DNA of 9,010 bases from NCBI GenBank assembly GCA_028692535.1, contig JAQUXD010000066.1, positions 1 to 9,010 on the forward strand. Reading direction: 5' to 3'. Position numbers and translations under genes: made by a program. Below the pieces are notes generated by a model that was not told the origin of the DNA, searched no databases, and saw only the letters and a program-made list of their open reading frames with translations. Source of the DNA: Eubacteriales bacterium. GTDB lineage: Bacteria > Bacillota > Clostridia > Peptostreptococcales > Anaerovoracaceae. Below are positions 1-5,633 of this stretch, piece by piece (the stretch's first letter is position 1; each line of letters opens with the position of its first letter).

Positions 1-65
1 ATGAAGTAAAACCCGTATTTATACTGGAAGCGGACATCTCCGGTCAGCAGCGCCGTCAGTCTCAT
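1..65 (-). CDS. Start of a probable ABC-2 type permease (truncated by window edge)
   Basis: Only the first 21 codons are visible; the gene continues beyond position 1. The peptide begins MRLTALLTGDVRFQYKYGF, which resembles the cytoplasmic start of ABC-2 type export permeases, where a short basic and aromatic stretch precedes the first membrane helix. The ATG at 65-63 overlaps the TGA of the ATPase gene (62-64) as ATGA, so translation is probably coupled and the product is the likely membrane partner of that ATPase. No membrane helix can be seen in so short a piece. The assignment therefore rests mainly on gene order (regulator, ATPase, permease), which is the usual layout for this transporter class. 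Confidence 0.6.
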   Translation of the reverse strand, partial: MRLTALLTGDVRFQYKYGFYF

Positions 66-907
66 TGCAGCTGCCTCCCTGTGATCTCCACGAACACATC
101 GTTGAGCGTCGGTTCCTCCGAATGGATCGACAAAAGCTTGTTGCCCCGGATCAGCCTGCACAGCGTTTCATCCTCCGAGGTACTGCCGAGGGGAACCTCT
201 GCCCTGTGTTCGCTGCCGTTTTCGATATAGGTGTAGGCAATGCTTGACGCGCCCCGGCGCATGATCAGGCTGCGGGGGGTGTCAAGGGCTCTGATCTTTC
301 CGTCCACGATAAATGCGACGCGATCGCAGAGCTCGGTGGCGTCATACATGTTGTGGGTGGTCAGTATGATGGTTTTTCCCTTCGACTTTTCCTCCAGAAT
401 GATATCCTTCATGACCCGGGCGTTGGAAGGATCAAGGCCGGAGGTCGGTTCATCCAGGAAAAGGATCTGCGGATCGTGGAGCAGTGCCTTGATAAAGTTC
501 AGCCGTGCCTTCATGCCCTTGGAAAAATCGGAAACCTTTTTGTCGGCGTCGCTCAGCAGGTCCACGCTTTTCAGCAGCGTGTCGATCTCCCGGTGCTTAT
601 GATAGAGCGAAGCGAAGAATCTCAGGTTTTCCCGGGCTGTCAGCTTTTCGTACAAACTGGGAAACTCAAAGTCGACGCCGATCTGTTCATAGAATTTTTC
701 TCCGTGGTGTCCGGCCTCTTCGCCGTTGACCCGAACGGTGCCCGTGTAGCGGGAGAGCAAGCCGGTGAGAATTTTTTGCAGCGTGCTTTTCCCGGCGCCG
801 GAGGGGCCTAAAAATCCGAAGATCTCACCGGATTCGACTCCGAAGCTTACGTCCTCGATAAACGGATGCTTCGTATAGCTGAAGCAGAGCTGATCCACGC
901 GAATCAT
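62..907 (-). CDS. ABC transporter ATP-binding protein (ABC-2 export type)
   Basis: This 281-residue protein is the nucleotide-binding subunit of an export ABC transporter; it would hydrolyse ATP on the inner face of the membrane to drive the permease encoded next. Walker A is GPSGAGKST (34-42), the signature loop is the variant FSKGM (128-132, in place of LSGGQ), Walker B is ILFLDEP (148-154), followed by a D-loop SGLD (156-159) and the switch histidine H185 in TTHN. The Q-loop glutamine appears to be replaced by E81 (DFEFPSLYEKLT), as I recall in some multidrug-type ABC-2 ATPases with a FEFPxLYEKLT segment. After about residue 215 comes a roughly 65-residue C-terminal extension ending EPTLNDVFVEITGR, typical of drug or antibiotic exporters of the CcmA class. 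Start and stop codons overlap both neighbours as ATGA. The exported substrate cannot be read from the sequence. Confidence 0.93.
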   Translation of the reverse strand: MIRVDQLCFSYTKHPFIEDVSFGVESGEIFGFLGPSGAGKSTLQKILTGLLSRYTGTVRVNGEEAGHHGEKFYEQIGVDFEFPSLYEKLTARENLRFFASLYHKHREIDTLLKSVDLLSDADKKVSDFSKGMKARLNFIKALLHDPQILFLDEPTSGLDPSNARVMKDIILEEKSKGKTIILTTHNMYDATELCDRVAFIVDGKIRALDTPRSLIMRRGASSIAYTYIENGSEHRAEVPLGSTSEDETLCRLIRGNKLLSIHSEEPTLNDVFVEITGRQLQ

Positions 908-1506
908 GATGATTCTCCTTCGAACATCTGCAGCACAACGCCCCGGAGCATCACGCGCAAGGCCTCGTCAAATACCTCTTCGCCGACTTCCCGCTTGTGC
1001 AGCAGGGAAATAAAAATGCCGCGCATCGCCGCGCTAAAGACCCGGATATCTTGGGCTTTGAGGTTCGGAACAAGGGAAACCAGCTCTTCCACTCGAAAGT
1101 CATCCATTTCGGCATGCTGCTTTACAGCCTCCGGCGGAAGCTTCCGGAAGAGAAGCTCCAGCTCTCCGCTTGTGATGAGATTTAACAAGAACGAGTCATC
1201 CAGGGATTTGTACAGCGAAAAAAAGAGGTTCGTCAGTGTATCGGCATCCATGTCGCCTTCCAATACGGCCAACTCGGCCAGCAGTTTTTCTTGCATTTCA
1301 TCGTGCAGGGTACAGAAGATCTCGAAAAACAAAAGGTCCTTGGATTCATAAAAGAGGTAAAAAGTCCCCTTGGGGATTTTTACCCGCTTTACTAACTCGT
1401 CCACCGTCGTTCTTCGTATTCCGTACAGGCTCAGGCACGCTTTTCCTTCTTCCATGAGCCTTTCCCGGATATAGGCGCGTTCGCTGTCTGAAAATGTTTT
1501 CGGCAT
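904..1506 (-). CDS. TetR/AcrR-family transcriptional regulator
   Basis: This is a 200-residue regulator with an N-terminal TetR DNA-binding domain: a first helix at about 8-28, then a helix-turn-helix at about 33-52 (TTVDELVKRVKIPKGTFYLF), followed by the typical YESKDLLFFEIF transition. The rest is a helical ligand-binding and dimerisation domain with no recognisable specificity. I place the start at the ATG at 1506-1504, because AAGGTGG sits five bases upstream. A GTG three codons earlier (1515) would overlap that ribosome binding site. The stop overlaps the ATPase ATG (ATGA), so the regulator heads the operon. A dyad over the promoter suggests it represses itself and the transporter until a ligand, perhaps the exported compound, binds. 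The ligand is not deducible. Confidence 0.93.
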   Translation of the reverse strand: MPKTFSDSERAYIRERLMEEGKACLSLYGIRRTTVDELVKRVKIPKGTFYLFYESKDLLFFEIFCTLHDEMQEKLLAELAVLEGDMDADTLTNLFFSLYKSLDDSFLLNLITSGELELLFRKLPPEAVKQHAEMDDFRVEELVSLVPNLKAQDIRVFSAAMRGIFISLLHKREVGEEVFDEALRVMLRGVVLQMFEGESS

Positions 1507-1511
1507 TTGTC

Positions 1512-1518
1512 CCACCTT
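1512..1518 (-). promoter_or_regulatory. Ribosome binding site that sets the TetR start
   Basis: AAGGTGG on the minus strand ends five bases before the ATG at 1506. It overlaps the upstream in-frame GTG at 1513-1515, which argues against that GTG being the start. Confidence 0.75.
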
Positions 1519-1526
1519 AATACCAT

Positions 1527-1552
1527 GTGACTAAAATGTTATTTATAGTCAC
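1527..1552. promoter_or_regulatory. Candidate TetR operator (inverted repeat)
   Basis: GTGACTA (1527-1533) and TAGTCAC (1546-1552) form a perfect 7-bp inverted repeat around a 12-bp AT-rich centre. Flanking CAT and CATG extend the symmetry imperfectly. The dyad sits just downstream of the proposed -10, across the expected transcription start of the TetR operon. This is where an autorepressor would block RNA polymerase. The assignment to this TetR protein is inferred from position. Confidence 0.65.
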
Positions 1553-1553
1553 C

Positions 1554-1581
1554 ATGATACTACGGGAATCCGGATTGTCAA
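1554..1581 (-). promoter_or_regulatory. Sigma-A-type promoter of the TetR/ABC operon
   Basis: On the minus strand TTGACA (1581-1576, full consensus) is followed by a 16-bp spacer and TATCAT (1559-1554, five of six consensus bases). Transcription would start near 1547, giving a leader of about 40 bases before the ATG at 1506. Confidence 0.7.
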
Positions 1582-1616
1582 TGAAAAGATCAAAATATTT
1601 CAAGGAATCAAAAATA

Positions 1617-1625
1617 TGCTATACT
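1617..1625 (+). promoter_or_regulatory. Candidate extended -10 promoter for the PASTA gene
   Basis: TGC followed by TATACT (1620-1625) matches the extended -10 form TGnTATAAT with one mismatch. No good -35 is present at the right distance, which is tolerated with an extended -10. It leaves a leader of about 100 bases before the ATG at 1734. The rest of that leader contains no obvious gene or strong hairpin. Confidence 0.45.
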
Positions 1626-1733
1626 CGTTTTATGAACTGAAGTGCGAGTCCATTTCAATAAGTTTGGATGGTAATAATGCGAGTAGAAGCTGGGAACAAA
1701 TCACACACAGTGCAGAAGAGCGGGGGATAAAAA

Positions 1734-2519
1734 ATGTATGGTAAGCTGATCAAGGGTGGGATAGCTGTCGGTAAAATTCTATCTCCTGAAGCTATCAATT
1801 TTGGAGCAAAATTGGGCACTGAACTATTGGAAAAGCAAAAAAGTATGGTAAAAATACCAGACCTGAAGGATGTTCCTATCGACGAAGCATTGCGAATCCT
1901 AAGAGATGAGCTCCATTTGACACCGACATCAGCGGTCGCCAATCCCAGTGCAGCGTATGCTGACGAGAGCGAAAACGAAGTGATGTATTCCGAACCCAGA
2001 TTCGGCTCGCGCGTTGGACCCGGGACGACTGTTAAGGTTTATCATCTTACGCAGGAAGTCATTGATAAGAGCAAAGAGCTGGCAAAGAATGCAGTTCATG
2101 AATTCAAGGTTCCCGAAATGGTTGGGCTTACTATTTATGAAGCCAGAGAAGATTTAGAACAATTAGGCATAAAAGTTGCTGAAAAGCTAGAAAAGCCGGA
2201 TCTGAAGTTTGCCGAAAAAGAGGATGGGCAAGTTACAAAAGTGACCTATCCAAACGACCATAAGATCGGTTCAAAGTTAAGAAGCGGCGACCGTGTTTCG
2301 ATCTACTATGTCAACGAAGAAGTGATACTGGAAAGCAAAGCTATAAAGGATCAAAAGAGCAAAGACAGACAAGCGGTCATCGACAAAATCGGAAAAGTCT
2401 CCAAGGACGTTTCAAAAGGGATCTATGCCGGGACTGTGGATGCCCCTAAAAATATTGCAAAAAGTTTTAAGAAACCATTCTCAAGCAATAAAGCGAGTTC
2501 GCACAAAAAAGAAAAATAG
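1734..2519 (+). CDS. Cytoplasmic protein with two PASTA-like repeats, function unknown
   Basis: The product has 261 residues. Two PASTA-like units are visible, at about 39-104 (starting KIPDLKDVPIDEALRIL) and 124-192 (starting FKVPEMVGLTIYEAREDL), each ending in a G(S)-x-VxxGxxVxxYx-type strand. Each unit is followed by a matching tail (LTQEVIDKSKEL and VNEEVILESKAI), so the duplication covers the domain plus its linker. PASTA domains are normally extracellular and bind cell-wall fragments on PknB-type kinases and penicillin-binding proteins. Here there is no signal peptide, membrane helix, kinase or transpeptidase domain. The N-terminus is glycine-rich and amphipathic (GKLIKGGIAVGKIL), and the C-terminus is a lysine- and serine-rich basic tail, possibly for contact with membrane or nucleic acid. 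GGGGG seven bases upstream serves as ribosome binding site. The gene appears monocistronic, with a terminator after it. Confidence 0.8.
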   Translation: MYGKLIKGGIAVGKILSPEAINFGAKLGTELLEKQKSMVKIPDLKDVPIDEALRILRDELHLTPTSAVANPSAAYADESENEVMYSEPRFGSRVGPGTTVKVYHLTQEVIDKSKELAKNAVHEFKVPEMVGLTIYEAREDLEQLGIKVAEKLEKPDLKFAEKEDGQVTKVTYPNDHKIGSKLRSGDRVSIYYVNEEVILESKAIKDQKSKDRQAVIDKIGKVSKDVSKGIYAGTVDAPKNIAKSFKKPFSSNKASSHKKEK

Positions 2520-2553
2520 TAAAATTCGAATTATTCACATGATAATCCTGCCG

Positions 2554-2584
2554 AGGATTCCTGCAAGGGAGTCCTTATTTTTTT
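2554..2584 (+). terminator. Rho-independent terminator after the PASTA gene
   Basis: AGGATTCC (2554-2561) pairs with GGAGTCCT (2568-2575) through eight pairs including one T-G wobble, with a six-base loop, followed by TATTTTTTT (2576-2584). It separates the PASTA gene from the next operon. Confidence 0.85.
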
Positions 2585-2619
2585 GCTTATAAACCAATAA
2601 AATAATTTTTATAATATAC

Positions 2620-2648
2620 TTGACACGATGTAAAGAATATTGTACATT
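2620..2648 (+). promoter_or_regulatory. Promoter of the membrane protein/XRE/DUF4386 operon
   Basis: TTGACA (2620-2625, full consensus), a 17-bp spacer, then TACATT (2643-2648, four of six). It lies directly after the terminator and 45 bases before the first start codon, and it is embedded in a dyad (2625-2659). Confidence 0.65.
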
Positions 2649-2659
2649 GTGTACATCGT
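2625..2659. promoter_or_regulatory. Candidate operator dyad for the XRE regulator
   Basis: ACGATGTA (2625-2632) and TACATCGT (2652-2659) are a perfect 8-bp inverted repeat 19 bases apart, running from the last base of the -35 to past the -10. Between them TGTACA occurs at 2641-2646 and again at 2650-2655, overlapping the right arm, so there may be two half-overlapping sites. The likely binder is the XRE protein of the same operon, which is inferred from position. Confidence 0.6.
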
Positions 2660-2692
2660 AAATAACAAAATGTAAAAAGGAGTGTAAGAACT

Positions 2693-3199
2693 ATGTCCTA
2701 TAAGGAGAAGAGAACGATCGCATCCATTGTAACGATGCTATCGATCGTAACTGCATATTACGTCTATGCATTCAACAAGGTTCAGGCGGGGTTGGCTGCC
2801 CCGGATGATATGAAGTTTTGGGCGACTACAATACTGACTTTTATCGGTATCGCAATTGTCGCTTCCATTGTCATTCAAATCATCTTTCATATTTTGCTTT
2901 CCATAGGGATCGCTGCCAAAAGTCAGTTGCAGAACGGTAAATGCGATGAAAAGGAGGTGGAAAGGGAAATCAACCAGGAAATGATCGAAGACGAAATGGA
3001 TCAGTTGATTGAGCTCAAGGCAATGAGAATCGGTTTCGCCATGGCCGGCATCGGCTTTGTGGCGGCGCTGGTATCCGTTGTTTTGGATTATGCGCCTGCA
3101 ATAATGCTCAATATCTTATTTCTTTCTTTCATCGTTGGCTCGATGATCGAAAGCGTTACCCAACTATATTTTTATAGAAGGGGGATCAGAAATGGTTAA
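2693..3199 (+). CDS. Four-helix membrane protein, function unknown
   Basis: This 168-residue protein has four hydrophobic segments at about 9-27, 43-75 (long), 112-132 and 136-155, so it is an integral membrane protein. Between helices two and three lies a charged, acidic cytoplasmic-type stretch of about 30 residues (CDEKEVEREINQEMIEDEMDQ), predicted helical. No catalytic motif is visible and I do not recognise a named family. AAAAGGAG lies ten bases upstream of the ATG. The 3' end overlaps the XRE regulator gene by eight bases. Small multi-helix proteins paired with a short Cro-type regulator are common in Bacillota. The pairing suggests the membrane protein senses something or sequesters the regulator, but this is inference. 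Confidence 0.85.
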   Translation: MSYKEKRTIASIVTMLSIVTAYYVYAFNKVQAGLAAPDDMKFWATTILTFIGIAIVASIVIQIIFHILLSIGIAAKSQLQNGKCDEKEVEREINQEMIEDEMDQLIELKAMRIGFAMAGIGFVAALVSVVLDYAPAIMLNILFLSFIVGSMIESVTQLYFYRRGIRNG

Positions 3200-3422
3200 A
3201 AAACTTGAGATCAAGAATAACATCAGAACGCTGCGTTTTTTTGCAGATGAAATGACACAGCAGCAGCTGGCAGAAAAAGCAGGAGCCTCCAGGCAAACCA
3301 TCTTGGCCGTTGAAGCGGGCAAGTACGCCCCATCCCTGGAATTGGCCTTTCGGATCGCCGATGCATTCGGCGTTACGATCGGGGAAGTTTTCGATTATGA
3401 AATAAAGGAGATCAAAAAGTGA
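3192..3422 (+). CDS. Short XRE/Cro-type helix-turn-helix regulator
   Basis: This 76-residue protein is essentially one HTH_3 domain. The helix-turn-helix is at about 22-42 (MTQQQLAEKAGASRQTILAVE), followed by the family-typical AGKYAPSLELAFRIADAFGVTIGEVFDYE. It lacks any ligand or multimerisation domain, so like other small Cro-like proteins it should act as a compact dimer on a palindrome. The gene starts inside the last codons of the membrane protein gene with GGGGG as ribosome binding site, and its TGA overlaps the GTG of the DUF4386 gene. The dyad at 2625-2659 is the natural candidate for its target, implying autoregulation of the operon. Confidence 0.93.
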   Translation: MVKKLEIKNNIRTLRFFADEMTQQQLAEKAGASRQTILAVEAGKYAPSLELAFRIADAFGVTIGEVFDYEIKEIKK

Positions 3423-4177
3423 CGAACGTACAAAATTCAGCCAGATCAGAAAGGATTATGGAGAAAGAAATGAGTTCAACAAAGAAGACAGCCCGGCTGG
3501 CGGGCATGATGTTCCTGATGATGGTCGTATTCGGCCTGCTTGCGGAGGTGATGTTCCGCCAAAAGCTATTCGTTGCGAATGATGTTGCCGTAACGGCCAA
3601 CAACATTTTGTCAAATGTCTTTTTATACCGCGCAGGCATCGTAAGTGATATCCTTATGGCGCTAAGTTATTTGCTAACGGCCCTGTTATTATTCAAACTG
3701 CTTTCTGCGGTCGATCAGAAAATGGCCTCCGTCATGGTTGTATTTGCGGCAGCCGGCAGCGTAATACTGATGCTCAATACATTGAATGAAATCGCGCCGC
3801 TTTATATTCTAAGCGAAAGCGATTATATGAGTACATTCGATGCCGGCCAGCGGCAGTCACTGGCCATGTTCTTTTACAACTTCTATCAACACGGGTATAT
3901 GATCGGGCAGGTATTCTTTGCACTTTGGGTGCTGCCTTTGGGGGTTTTGATCTATAAGTCCGGATTTATCCCAAGAGTATTCGGTGTGCTGTTTGCAACA
4001 GAAACAGTATTTGCCTTGACGGCTGTGATCGTGCACTTTCTTATGCCGAATGGAGCAGTGGAGACCGTGCTGATGCTCCCGATGATGATCGCTGAATTCT
4101 CATTTATGCTATACCTGTTGGTTCGAGGCGTGAATGCGTCTAAATTGCTGGCATCAAGCGCACTGTCTGCTACTTGA
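3419..4177 (+). CDS. DUF4386-type membrane protein
   Basis: The product has 252 residues with about six membrane helices (28-44, 72-93, 103-121, 158-178, 184-207, 216-236). The order of segments, the TKKTARLAGMMFL start, the acidic loop before the HGYMIGQVFFALW helix, and the SGFIPRVFGVLF motif match the DUF4386 family of bacterial membrane proteins, which has no known function. I place the start at GTG 3419, overlapping the XRE stop as GTGA, because AAAGGAG lies eight bases upstream. ATG codons at 3458 and 3470 are alternatives that would give 239 or 235 residues and still retain the whole conserved domain. The 3' end overlaps the convergent lipoprotein gene by eight bases. As last gene of the operon, it is presumably under the XRE regulator. 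Confidence 0.85.
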   Translation: MTNVQNSARSERIMEKEMSSTKKTARLAGMMFLMMVVFGLLAEVMFRQKLFVANDVAVTANNILSNVFLYRAGIVSDILMALSYLLTALLLFKLLSAVDQKMASVMVVFAAAGSVILMLNTLNEIAPLYILSESDYMSTFDAGQRQSLAMFFYNFYQHGYMIGQVFFALWVLPLGVLIYKSGFIPRVFGVLFATETVFALTAVIVHFLMPNGAVETVLMLPMMIAEFSFMLYLLVRGVNASKLLASSALSAT

Positions 4178-4187
4178 TCGGCAGTGC
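4160..4187. terminator. Possible bidirectional hairpin over two convergent stop codons
   Basis: GCACTGTC (4160-4167) can pair with GGCAGTGC (4180-4187), eight pairs with one T-G wobble and a 12-base loop. The loop holds the TGA of the plus-strand gene and most of the TAG of the minus-strand gene. There is no T-tract on either side, so it is not a standard intrinsic terminator. It could slow polymerase or protect both mRNA ends. Confidence 0.35.
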
Positions 4188-5462
4188 GTAGACCTTCTCA
4201 AACCCCATGCCGAATTTCTCCTGGAGGAACTGCTCGAAAAGTTCCAGAGGCTTTCCAACGAAATCATCGCCTTGAGTACCGAAGGCCTCGTTGAACCGCT
4301 GCCGGATCGTGTCCGGATCGGGATACACCGGCTCATAGTTGCCTGTTGCATGTGAATAATGAAATATGGCACTGGTATTGTTCTTGTCCGCCGATACGCG
4401 ATACAGGTCGTCGGCTGCGCTGTATGTGATGCGCAGACCATACCCGTTCACCTGGTCCAGGTATTCCATGTTCCAGTCTTCGCTGAATTCGCCCCATTCC
4501 GGTCGGTGGATCGCAACCGACCGGTAATAGGGCTCGCGGTCCTCATAGACGCCGCAGATGCCTTCCTGCTCAAACCCAAAGCCCAGCTTCGTCAGGGATA
4601 CCTCCGGTTCGACGTAGGCAGACAATGGAGATGTCAATTCGCTCGTTGCTTCGCTGACGTATATACTGCCTGCTTCGACGTCGAATAGGTATTCCATATA
4701 AATCGTGCCGTAGGAAAAACCCATTTTCCCGCTCTGGGCATCGTACCAGCCGTTCTGGATGCTTCCGGCCATGTGTTGCTCAACGGCTTCCGCATCCTGA
4801 ACGGTATAATGCGTCGTCACTCTGGCGCTTTTTTTGTGCAGATTCACTTCGATATCGCATTTGTCGAACACGGGTGTGATATCGAAATGATCGGCAGCTG
4901 TGGCGAGCGCGTTGACATTGAAATTATCGCTGATAAGCCGGGTGTAGCGAGAAACGTCTACACCAGTGATATTTGTCCAAAGATCGATGTGGCATCCGTC
5001 CACATACGCATACCGGTCGTCATTGAGATCGGTTTGACGGATGATGAACACAGTACCATCCTCGCTTTGGAATTCGCAGAACCCGCCGTTATTGTAGTCC
5101 TCCGTATGAGAAACTCGCTCATCTTCGCCTTTGCCGGCCAGCTCGATCAGAAAAGCGATCGCTTCCTCCGCCTTGCCGCTGGCTGTCATCGAAAGGATAT
5201 AGGGCGTCTTTCCCTCAAATTTATTGGACCCCTTTATAAAATAGGCTGCATACGTGTGAAAAGATCCGGGGAAATTGACATCGTAAAATGGATCGAATTC
5301 TTTGCCGAATAGGTCCTGCGGCGCGTATGCTTCTTGTCCAATTGCAGACGCTGCATCAGCATCTGGCTCGGAAGCTGCATCCGGTGCAGCAGGAGACCCG
5401 GAACACGCCACCAATAGAGCAACCAGAAAAACGAATAACAATGCTGATAATGATCGTTTCAT
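4170..5462 (-). CDS. Secreted lipoprotein of unknown function
   Basis: This 430-residue protein begins with a lipoprotein signal: KR, a hydrophobic core LSALLFVFLVALLV, and a lipobox LVAC with Cys20 as the lipidated residue. It would be anchored to the outer face of the membrane. Residues 21-46 are a low-complexity linker rich in Ala, Asp, Ser, Pro and Glu, as in many Bacillota lipoproteins. The remaining 380 or so residues look globular, acidic and aromatic-rich, with several beta-strand-like stretches. I recognise no family, catalytic motif or solute-binding fold. GGAGGG six bases before the ATG is a strong ribosome binding site. The gene stands alone on its strand between two plus-strand units, and its stop overlaps the DUF4386 gene. 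It may bind or sense something at the cell surface, but no function is claimed. Confidence 0.88.
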   Translation of the reverse strand: MKRSLSALLFVFLVALLVACSGSPAAPDAASEPDADAASAIGQEAYAPQDLFGKEFDPFYDVNFPGSFHTYAAYFIKGSNKFEGKTPYILSMTASGKAEEAIAFLIELAGKGEDERVSHTEDYNNGGFCEFQSEDGTVFIIRQTDLNDDRYAYVDGCHIDLWTNITGVDVSRYTRLISDNFNVNALATAADHFDITPVFDKCDIEVNLHKKSARVTTHYTVQDAEAVEQHMAGSIQNGWYDAQSGKMGFSYGTIYMEYLFDVEAGSIYVSEATSELTSPLSAYVEPEVSLTKLGFGFEQEGICGVYEDREPYYRSVAIHRPEWGEFSEDWNMEYLDQVNGYGLRITYSAADDLYRVSADKNNTSAIFHYSHATGNYEPVYPDPDTIRQRFNEAFGTQGDDFVGKPLELFEQFLQEKFGMGFEKVYALPIK

Positions 5463-5501
5463 ATGCTTCCCTCCGAATACATTATTTACTGTTAGAATAC
5501 T

Positions 5502-5530
5502 ATAATATTATACAATAAATAGCAATCCAA
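5502..5530 (-). promoter_or_regulatory. Weak candidate promoter for the lipoprotein gene
   Basis: On the minus strand TTGGAT (5530-5525), a 17-bp spacer and TATTAT (5507-5502). The -10 matches five of six bases but the -35 only three. The AT-rich region offers other possible -10 boxes (TATAAT, TATAGT), so the exact site is uncertain. Confidence 0.35.
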
Positions 5531-5585
5531 TCGATGAAGGATCCAAGCGCAGTACCATTGAAAGATCCTATTTGCGCCGCTTGTA

Positions 5586-5594
5586 TGTTACAAT
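5586..5594 (+). promoter_or_regulatory. Candidate extended -10 promoter for the polyferredoxin gene
   Basis: TGT followed by TACAAT (5589-5594, five of six) forms an extended -10 about 40 bases before the ATG at 5634. No convincing -35 is seen. Confidence 0.4.
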
Positions 5595-5633
5595 GAATGG
5601 AACGTATTTATATACCATGGGAGACAAATCTGA

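Noticed and set aside
353..811. 152-residue plus-strand frame opposite the ABC ATPase
   Set aside because: The ATPase motifs fix the minus strand as coding; the plus-strand peptide is a shadow.
1507..1515. GTG start giving the TetR protein three more residues
   Set aside because: It overlaps the AAGGTGG ribosome binding site that is ideally spaced from the ATG at 1506.
1640..1686. TGCGAGT occurring twice in the leader before the PASTA gene
   Set aside because: A seven-base direct repeat in a single leader is within chance, and it does not align with any promoter element.
4773..5312. 179-residue plus-strand frame within the lipoprotein gene
   Set aside because: It is antisense to the lipoprotein, has no ribosome binding site and no recognisable domain. 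The lipoprotein frame has a proper signal peptide and start.
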